Shown here one piece after another: positions 6,919 to 11,770 of a stretch of DNA of 26,829 nt. Every line of letters starts with the position of its first letter. Within the stretch, counting starts at the first letter, position 1. The position numbers were made by a program, and so were the translations under genes. The DNA lies in IMG/VR virus record IMGVR_UViG_3300031774_002399, positions 1 to 26,829 of that record; one strand, 5' to 3'. A model generated the notes under the pieces. The model had not been told where the DNA came from and ran no database searches. It saw nothing but the letters and a program-made list of their open reading frames with translations. This DNA is from a virus.

Positions 6919-6968
6919 TAAGCACCGGGAAACCTCAAGTAGATTTCCCTACAGGTGCATTACAATAA
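6909..6968 (+). promoter_or_regulatory. Probable programmed -1 frameshift signal and extension
   Basis: Slippery heptamer GGGAAAG at 6909-6915 in the correct phase (G_GGA_AAG), a 6-nt spacer TAATAA, then a stem-loop: GCACC (6922-6926) with GGTGC (6954-6958), and GGGAAA (6927-6932) with TTTCCC (6944-6949), an 11-nt loop and a 4-nt bulge. The -1 frame is closed by TGA at 6900 just upstream and open from 6903 to the TAA at 6966-6968. The same heptamer drives the lambda G/GT frameshift. Confidence 0.65.
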
Positions 6969-7010
6969 ACGGTACTATTGATGCTTGATAAAAGCTCTGA
7001 AAGAAGTTAA

Positions 7011-7018
7011 TATAAATA
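7011..7018 (+). promoter_or_regulatory. T4-type late promoter of the tmRNA gene
   Basis: Exact TATAAATA; predicted transcription start at 7024, directly at the beginning of the acceptor piece of the permuted tmRNA. No other gene lies between. Confidence 0.75.
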
Positions 7019-7023
7019 ACATT

Positions 7024-7258
7024 GTTCGTTGAAACTTAACGAAACTTTATGGACGTGGGTGCAATTCCCACCGCCTCCACCATTATCGCTGGTGGTAACC
7101 TAATAGCTCCGGATACGGGGGCGAACAGGTTCGACATAGAGAGGTAAGTAAGTGGAGAACAAAACTATAATCGGCGATAACGATTACGCACTTGCAGCCT
7201 AATTAATTAGGTAGACGGGCTTCGGTGGGTAGCTGTCAACAGAAACCCACCACTTTTT
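7024..7258 (+). ncRNA. ssrA: Permuted (two-piece) tmRNA
   Basis: Circularly permuted tmRNA gene. The acceptor piece comes first: T-arm GTGGG (7055-7059), 7-nt loop, CCCAC (7067-7071), then acceptor strand CGCCTCC (7072-7078), A and CCA (7080-7082). After a 34-nt spacer the coding piece opens with GGGGGCG (7117-7123), which pairs with all 7 bases of the acceptor strand, with a G-U at the third pair, the alanyl-tRNA synthetase identity element. GAACAGGTTCGAC follows as in bacterial tmRNAs. CATAGAG (7135-7141) pairs with CTTTATG (7045-7051) as helix 2. The tag frame runs from GGC at 7173 to TAA at 7200-7202, giving GDNDYALAA. The 14-nt palindrome 7198-7211 would form the helix holding the stop. 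The RNA would rescue stalled ribosomes and mark their products for proteolysis. The exact ends are inferred. Confidence 0.88.
7224..7258 (+). terminator. Hairpin and T-run ending the tmRNA gene
   Basis: GGTGGGT (7224-7230) pairs with ACCCACC (7245-7251), with a small inner CTG/CAG pairing, followed by ACTTTTT. It would end the tmRNA transcript 18 nt before the ATG of the hydrolase. Partial readthrough would be needed if that gene shares the promoter. Confidence 0.75.
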
Positions 7259-7276
7259 AATAAAGGGAGAATTTAC

Positions 7277-7762
7277 ATGTATATTAAATGGAAATTATTA
7301 CCGATATTATTTTTAGGTATGTTAGGGTTTTCAAACCCTGTGAATGCAAATGATAATGAAATCATTTGTTTAGCTGAAAATATATATTTTGAAGCTAGAG
7401 GTGAATCTACAGCAGGTAGAATGGCAGTTGCACTTGTGGTATTAAACAGAGTTAAGGATAGAAGATTTCCTAACTCGGTTTGTGGTGTTGTTAAACAAAC
7501 TAAATATTATCCTAGTGGTAGGATAGATTTACATTCATGCCAATTTAGTTGGTATTGCGACGGCAAATCTGATGCACCTGCAGATAGATCTTGTTGGGAA
7601 GATGCGTTATTAATAGCAGAAGTTATGTACACATACGACTCAATAGACGTAACAAATGGTTCCTTATGGTACCATTCTAAAAGAGTAAACCCTAATTGGG
7701 CTACACATTATCAACAAACAGTTAGCATAGATAACCATATTTTTTATAAACCACTTGACTAA
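7277..7762 (+). CDS. Exported cell wall hydrolase, SleB type
   Basis: A 161-residue protein of the SleB/CwlJ-like hydrolase family (Hydrolase_2). Residues 1-24 form a signal peptide (basic start, hydrophobic LLPILFLGMLGF, cleavage probably after VNA). The domain shows CLAENIYFEARGES (residues 31-44, with the likely catalytic Glu), AVALVVLNRVKDRRFPNSVCGVV and CQFSWYCDGK near 93-102, all family hallmarks, with several cysteines probably paired in the periplasm. The family cleaves peptidoglycan. With a secretion signal it can reach the cell wall through the host export machinery, so it is a good candidate for the main or a second endolysin. The ribosome binding site is GGGAG. The tmRNA terminator lies directly upstream; no separate promoter is obvious. 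Confidence 0.9.
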   Translation: MYIKWKLLPILFLGMLGFSNPVNANDNEIICLAENIYFEARGESTAGRMAVALVVLNRVKDRRFPNSVCGVVKQTKYYPSGRIDLHSCQFSWYCDGKSDAPADRSCWEDALLIAEVMYTYDSIDVTNGSLWYHSKRVNPNWATHYQQTVSIDNHIFYKPLD

Positions 7763-7783
7763 AGGTTGGAAAGAACCTATAAT
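7755..7783 (+). promoter_or_regulatory. Sigma70-type promoter of the epimerase gene
   Basis: TTGACT (7755-7760), 17 nt, TATAAT (7778-7783): a near-perfect bacterial promoter overlapping the end of the hydrolase gene. The expected start, 7 nt after the -10 box, is 7790, which is the A of the ATG chosen for the epimerase. Confidence 0.75.
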
Positions 7784-7789
7784 AGCACT

Positions 7790-8692
7790 ATGTTAACAGA
7801 CTTACCTAACATAATGATTACGGGCGGTTGTGGGTTTATAGGGTCACACCTAACCCACCGTCTTTTGGATCAAGGATTTTATGTTCATGTTGTTGACGAC
7901 CAAAGGCAAGGTAAAGTAATTTGGAATCATGATAATGTAGAATATCATAAATGTGATGTTGCAAACTTTAATCCTCATGATGCATATATTGAACCGCCAC
8001 AAGCGATATTCCATTTAGCGAATACTCCTAGAGTAAGAAGAGCTTTAGAATATCCAACTGAAACAATTAAAAACAATATAGGAACAACAGCAACAGTTGC
8101 TGATTGGGCTAGAACTTTTAATTGTAAATTATTTTTTGCTACTTCTTCTAGTACACAATACAAAGAAGCAGCATCAAATCCATATACATTTAGCAAAGCA
8201 ATGTGTGAACACATGTTGATGTTATATCGAGATCTATATGGTTTAGATTTTGTATTAATGTATTTTTATAATGTTTATGGGCCGGGTGAAGCAGACTATG
8301 GACCATATAGTACTGTTATCAGAAAATTTAAAAAAGATTACTTGACAGGCAATCCTATAACAATATTTGGCAATGGAAAGAAGGAAAGAGATTTTACTCA
8401 TGTTCATGATGTAATACAAGGTTTATTACAACTAATGGTAGATCATGAAGCACCTTCTGTTGTTCATTTAGGTAAAGGACAACCACAAACAATTCAATCG
8501 ATTGCAGACAATTTTAATTGTCCTATTGTATATGAATTTGATAGGCCAAGTGAAGCATTAATAACCCATTGTGAGAATCCTTATATAGAATGTCCTAATG
8601 ATGTACATTCTTATCTTACACATTGGGTTGAGGAGAATAAAACAAATTATGACACCAAAAATCGTAGTGGACAACACAATAGAAATGACTGA
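7790..8692 (+). CDS. NAD-dependent nucleotide-sugar epimerase/dehydratase
   Basis: An extended short-chain dehydrogenase of 300 residues. The Rossmann dinucleotide motif is ITGGCGFIGSHL (GxxGxxG, residues 10-21), an Asp follows strand 2 (VVDDQRQGK), FHLANTP is the expected H-A segment, SSSTQY carries the active-site Ser/Thr, and YTFSK is the catalytic YxxxK. FYNVYGPGE and the C-terminal RDFTHVHDV motif place it with UDP-glucose 4-epimerases and dTDP-glucose dehydratases. It may alter surface sugars or feed glycosylation of phage parts. A TTG at 7766 gives a longer frame, but that start would lie within the promoter; ATG 7790 is preferred although no ribosome binding site precedes it. The 3' end overlaps the gp33 gene by 44 nt. 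Confidence 0.87.
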   Translation: MLTDLPNIMITGGCGFIGSHLTHRLLDQGFYVHVVDDQRQGKVIWNHDNVEYHKCDVANFNPHDAYIEPPQAIFHLANTPRVRRALEYPTETIKNNIGTTATVADWARTFNCKLFFATSSSTQYKEAASNPYTFSKAMCEHMLMLYRDLYGLDFVLMYFYNVYGPGEADYGPYSTVIRKFKKDYLTGNPITIFGNGKKERDFTHVHDVIQGLLQLMVDHEAPSVVHLGKGQPQTIQSIADNFNCPIVYEFDRPSEALITHCENPYIECPNDVHSYLTHWVEENKTNYDTKNRSGQHNRND

Positions 8693-8948
8693 GAAAAAAG
8701 TTAGTGACGTATTCCTTATTACAAAGGAGTTTCATACATCGACTGAGTTTTCACAGTATATAGAAAAAATGGCATACAATACAAGTTCGCCTTGTATGGA
8801 TATGGTGGTTGATTATTGTATTAAAAAAGAAATTGAAATAGAAAGTATGTCTAAATACTTAACATCATCTTTAAAAGAAAAAATTAAAAACGAAGCATTA
8901 GATTTAAATTTGCTTAAAGAGAAAAGGCAGACAGAAAAACTTTTGTAA
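8649..8948 (+). CDS. 33: Late promoter transcription accessory protein gp33
   Basis: A 99-residue protein resembling T4 gp33, which binds RNA polymerase and couples it to the sliding clamp at late promoters. The conserved C-terminal part is visible: FSQYIEKMA, then MDMVVDYCIKKEIEIESMSKYLTSSLKEKIKNEALDLNLLK. The end, KRQTEKLL, is the likely clamp-binding tail. The gene lies directly before gp59 and gp32, as in T4. A longer in-frame start at 8598 is rejected because it would extend deep into the epimerase gene and adds residues foreign to the family; ATG 8649 has GAGGAG about 13 nt upstream. Its stop overlaps the gp59 start (TAATG). Its presence fits the many TATAAATA promoters here; the late sigma factor gp55 is not in the window. 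Confidence 0.82.
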   Translation: MTPKIVVDNTIEMTEKKVSDVFLITKEFHTSTEFSQYIEKMAYNTSSPCMDMVVDYCIKKEIEIESMSKYLTSSLKEKIKNEALDLNLLKEKRQTEKLL

Positions 8949-9559
8949 TGGACCCATTTGACGTTTATAAAATTTATTTAGCATTAAAACTTCACTTCAC
9001 AACTGAATCATATGATATAACAATACATAAGTTTGCAGCTAAAGGAAAGAAGGAAACTTTTTTAAAGCGTAAAGACTTAATGGTTCTACGAAAATTAGCA
9101 AGGGATTATCCTAGGCAAACAATAATAGATATACTCGTTTCTAATTTTGTAAGTGGAGATCGTTGGGGAGGTATGTTTGATAGTGAAGCATTAGATACAT
9201 ACAAAAGATGGAAAACAAATAAAGAGAAACGAGCTTACACATTTGAACAAGATTTACATGCCATTCAATTAAGAATGGAAAAGGACAATATAGAAGATGC
9301 TACAGTTGCTGACCAGCATCCTCTAATATTGAAAATGCTATTAGGAAAACAAATAGCACTTGAAACAGTCGTTATATTTAATAAAGCGATTAATTTTATT
9401 GATGATTATAGTGATGATCTTATATTGAAAGATACATGTTTATTGGTACGGAAATACAGTCCTTTTGTAGTCAAAAATACCAAAACACTAATAGAAGAAC
9501 ACTTAGGTCTTATAAATAATATTGCAAGAACTAGAAATAGTTCTTATACAAAAATATAA
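8948..9559 (+). CDS. 59: Loader of DNA helicase, gp59
   Basis: A 203-residue, all-helical basic protein resembling T4 gp59 (217 residues). The opening MDPFDVYKIYLALKLHFTTESYD, the FLKRKDLMVLRKLARDYP segment and VSNFVSGDRWGGMF are typical of the family. gp59 binds forked DNA and gp32 and loads the gp41 helicase during recombination-dependent replication. The gene is translationally coupled to gp33 (TAATG) and directly precedes gp32, its protein partner. The 3' end carries a late-promoter octamer and a hairpin that would belong to the gp32 leader. Confidence 0.87.
   Translation: MDPFDVYKIYLALKLHFTTESYDITIHKFAAKGKKETFLKRKDLMVLRKLARDYPRQTIIDILVSNFVSGDRWGGMFDSEALDTYKRWKTNKEKRAYTFEQDLHAIQLRMEKDNIEDATVADQHPLILKMLLGKQIALETVVIFNKAINFIDDYSDDLILKDTCLLVRKYSPFVVKNTKTLIEEHLGLINNIARTRNSSYTKI
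9511..9518 (+). promoter_or_regulatory. T4-type late promoter before gp32
   Basis: Exact TATAAATA inside the last codons of gp59, predicted start near 9524, two bases before the leader hairpin of gp32 and 68 nt before its ATG. T4 gene 32 also has a late promoter. Confidence 0.6.
9526..9545 (+). promoter_or_regulatory. gp32 leader hairpin, possible autoregulatory operator
   Basis: Perfect 8-bp stem AAGAACTA/TAGTTCTT closed by a GAAA (GNRA) tetraloop, at -66 to -47 relative to the gp32 ATG. An A-rich, apparently unstructured stretch with AAGGAG follows. In T4 the gene 32 leader has a pseudoknot at about -67 to -40 followed by unstructured sequence, where gp32 represses its own translation. The equivalence is inferred. 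Confidence 0.55.
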
Positions 9560-9591
9560 CGTAAATACAACGCAATACAAGGAGAATATAT

Positions 9592-10506
9592 ATGTCGTTT
9601 AATACACTTTCAGACCTCAGAAAACAAAGAGGCAACTTCGATAACTTGATGAAGGAAGTCGAAAAAATCTCAAATCCCCAATCAAACTTTAAACAGGATG
9701 ATGGTCGGGAATGGAAACCCACAGTAGACAAAGCAGGAAACGGTTATGCCGTTATCAGGTTTTTGCCTGCTCCTCAAGGCGAGGATATGCCATGGGTTAG
9801 AATTTGGAATCATGGATTCCAAGGACCAGGTGGCAAGTGGTATATTGAGAACTCTCTAACTACTTTAAACAAAGCAGATCCTGTTTCAGAATTAAACTCT
9901 GAACTATGGAACTCTGGTGTTGAAGCTAATAAGGAAATAGCTCGTAAGCAGAAGAGACGTCTTAATTATTATGCCAACATTATGGTTGTTGAAGATAAAG
10001 CAAACCCAGAGAATGAAGGACAAGTATTCCTTTATAAATTTGGTAAAAAGATCTTTGACAAAATTAAAGATGTGATGCAACCACAATTTGAAGATGAACA
10101 ACCAGTAAATCCTTTTGATTTCTGGGAAGGTGCAAACTTTAAATTGAAAATAAGGCAAGTTGAAGGCTTTAGAAATTATGATAAAAGTGAATTTGATAGC
10201 CCTTCAGCAGTAGCAGAAGATGATGCTAGAATTGAAGAACTTTGGCAAAACCAACATTCTCTACAAGAGGAAGTTGCAGATAGTAAATTCAAGACCTACG
10301 AGGAATTGAAAACTAAACTGAATCTAGTTTTAGGAAGTTCAAGTAAAGTTCCTACAGCAGAGTCTATTTCCAGCACAACAGGAGATGCAGAGGACGACCA
10401 TTTTATGGAAAAAGTGAAACAAGTCCAACCAGTATCAAATGTTGATACGTCAACAGATAGTGATGATGATACTTTATCGTATTTCAAACAACTAGCTGAA
10501 GACTAG
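9592..10506 (+). CDS. 32: Single-stranded DNA-binding protein gp32
   Basis: A 304-residue protein matching T4 gp32 (301 residues). The N-terminal cooperativity region contains LSDLRKQRG, the DNA-binding core follows (WKPTVDKAGNGYAVIRFLPAP, WVRIWNHGFQGPGGKWYIE, NYYANIMVVEDKANPENEGQV), and the acidic C-terminal tail after residue 265 (DAEDDHF, STDSDDDTLSYF, AED) is the usual protein-interaction arm. It coats ssDNA in replication, recombination and repair and contacts gp59. The zinc-binding cysteines of T4 gp32 are replaced here: the equivalent stretch reads ENSLTTLNKADPVSELNSE, without Cys. AAGGAG lies 9 nt before the ATG. A strong terminator follows the stop by about 20 nt. Confidence 0.95.
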   Translation: MSFNTLSDLRKQRGNFDNLMKEVEKISNPQSNFKQDDGREWKPTVDKAGNGYAVIRFLPAPQGEDMPWVRIWNHGFQGPGGKWYIENSLTTLNKADPVSELNSELWNSGVEANKEIARKQKRRLNYYANIMVVEDKANPENEGQVFLYKFGKKIFDKIKDVMQPQFEDEQPVNPFDFWEGANFKLKIRQVEGFRNYDKSEFDSPSAVAEDDARIEELWQNQHSLQEEVADSKFKTYEELKTKLNLVLGSSSKVPTAESISSTTGDAEDDHFMEKVKQVQPVSNVDTSTDSDDDTLSYFKQLAED

Positions 10507-10525
10507 CTTAAAACATAAAGTTTTT

Positions 10526-10552
10526 GGAGGCCTCGTATGAGGCCTTCTTTTT
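10526..10552 (+). terminator. Intrinsic terminator after gp32
   Basis: Stem AGGCCTC (10528-10534), loop GTAT, GAGGCCT (10539-10545), extendable by two weaker pairs, followed by TTTTT at 10548-10552. It ends the gp32 transcript; the next gene has its own late promoter 7 nt on. Confidence 0.9.
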
Positions 10553-10558
10553 ACCTGA

Positions 10559-10566
10559 TATAAATA
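10559..10566 (+). promoter_or_regulatory. T4-type late promoter, leaderless geometry
   Basis: TATAAATA, 5 nt, ATG (10572). With the T4 late promoter geometry (octamer at -13 to -6) transcription would start at the A of the start codon. Confidence 0.75.
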
Positions 10567-10571
10567 ATGTT

Positions 10572-11327
10572 ATGGATGTTAATATAATTAATCTTTTTGA
10601 GTTTCCTATATATCATGTTCGTAATTTTGCGCCTGAACATAGAGAAACCTGTGCATCCAATATAACTAATCAATACAAAGAGCGTGCTTATTATATTGAC
10701 AACAATCCTATAAAAGGAGAGTATTGGCGACGTATAAGTTTATATGACGATAAAGGAGTACATGCACATACAAAAGGATTAGATGGAATACAAGGCATTC
10801 CTGAATGGTCTATTGTTAAAAAACAAATAAAAGATCACGCAATTGATTACTTACATAGTTTCACAGATTTAAAAAATACAGTATTACTTAAATCATTAAA
10901 AGAAGATTGGACAGACTATTCTTGGTGGTCTTGTTATGCAGAAAATGATGACTATCCTTGGCACCATCATGCCAATATGTTTTTTACTTCCTGTTGGTTT
11001 ATACAACACGATGAGAAGCATGCACCATTAAGTTTCAGAAGTCCATTACATAGTCTTATAAATGGTTGGTTACCTGGAGATTCTAAACTGAAAAACGAAG
11101 TAGTTATAAAACCAGAACAAGGAGACTTGTTAATATGGCCAGGTTGGTTGGAACATGAAGTACCAGGACCTGATGCTTATATATTTTATAACAAAATGGA
11201 ACAGGGTGCCAACAAATGGCAATACGACCCTGATACAATTAAATACGATCAGTTAAGGATAACCCTCACTTGTAATTTAGGAAAGTTACATGATTCTTTA
11301 ACTACGCATACTAGGGAAGCGATATGA
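10572..11327 (+). CDS. 2OG-Fe(II) oxygenase family protein
   Basis: A 251-residue protein of the type annotated as 2OG-Fe(II) oxygenase in marine phages. Around residues 129-145 PWHHHANMFFTSCWFIQ gives the first metal-binding His group, GDLLIWPGWLEHEV holds the second His (H195), and R229 in LRITLTCNLGKL is the probable 2-oxoglutarate anchor; SFRSPLH is between them. The substrate is unknown. The open frame extends upstream to a TTG at 10524, but that region is the gp32 terminator and late promoter, so ATG 10572 is chosen. No ribosome binding site is present; the promoter position predicts a leaderless mRNA. The last 4 nt (ATGA) overlap the lysozyme gene. Confidence 0.8.
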   Translation: MDVNIINLFEFPIYHVRNFAPEHRETCASNITNQYKERAYYIDNNPIKGEYWRRISLYDDKGVHAHTKGLDGIQGIPEWSIVKKQIKDHAIDYLHSFTDLKNTVLLKSLKEDWTDYSWWSCYAENDDYPWHHHANMFFTSCWFIQHDEKHAPLSFRSPLHSLINGWLPGDSKLKNEVVIKPEQGDLLIWPGWLEHEVPGPDAYIFYNKMEQGANKWQYDPDTIKYDQLRITLTCNLGKLHDSLTTHTREAI

Positions 11328-11770
11328 ACAAACAAGAAGTTTACGAACAATTAAAAATAGACGAAGGAGTAGTTTATGCCATCTACAACGATCACCTCGG
11401 GTATCCCACCTTTGGAGTCGGTCATCTTATCAAGGAAAGTGATGAGGAATTCGGAAGGCCAACTGGAACTGCAGTTGACGAAGAAAGAGTCAGGTCGTGT
11501 TTTGACCGAGACCTTGAAATTGCCATTGGAGAGTGTAATGCTTTATACGGAGAAGGGAGTTTTGGAGAACTACCTGATGAAGTCCAGCAAATCTTGGTTA
11601 ATATGATGTTTAACATGGGACGAACAAGACTATCTAAATTTAGAAAAATGAATACTGCTATTTCAGAAAGTAATTGGAAAGAAGCAGCTATAGAAGGTAG
11701 AGATAGTCGTTGGTATAGACAAGTAACTAAAAGAGCTGAAAGATTAATGTCTAGATTGGAAAAGGTTTAA
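11324..11770 (+). CDS. T4-type lysozyme (glycoside hydrolase family 24)
   Basis: A 148-residue muramidase like T4 lysozyme e (164 residues). The catalytic triad is intact: E14 in KIDEGVV, D23 in IYNDHLGYPTFGVGHL and T29. MMFNMGRTRLSKF and DSRWYRQVTKRAERL match the C-terminal lobe. It cleaves the glycan strands of peptidoglycan. There is no signal peptide, so as an endolysin it would need a holin. Another possibility is that it replaces the lysozyme domain missing from the spike protein at 21205. It is coupled to the upstream oxygenase gene (ATGA). Its stop codon overlaps the stop of the convergent tape measure gene (shared TTAA), with no terminator between. Confidence 0.93.
   Translation: MNKQEVYEQLKIDEGVVYAIYNDHLGYPTFGVGHLIKESDEEFGRPTGTAVDEERVRSCFDRDLEIAIGECNALYGEGSFGELPDEVQQILVNMMFNMGRTRLSKFRKMNTAISESNWKEAAIEGRDSRWYRQVTKRAERLMSRLEKV

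Noticed and set aside
7024-7082. Reading the T-arm and CCA end as an ordinary tRNA gene
   Set aside because: No anticodon arm or D-arm precedes it; the acceptor partner lies downstream, as in a permuted tmRNA.
7766-7789. TTG start of the epimerase
   Set aside because: It lies between the -35 and -10 boxes of the promoter; the Rossmann motif is complete from the later ATG.
8342-8370. TTGACA as a -35 box inside the epimerase gene
   Set aside because: No acceptable -10 hexamer at 16-18 nt; likely chance within coding sequence.
8598-8648. Longer start for gp33
   Set aside because: It would lie deep in the epimerase gene and adds residues not seen in gp33-like proteins; ATG 8649 is preferred.
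10524-10571. TTG start giving 16 more residues to the second 2OG oxygenase
   Set aside because: This stretch is the gp32 terminator hairpin and the late promoter octamer; ATG 10572 fits promoter geometry and family start.
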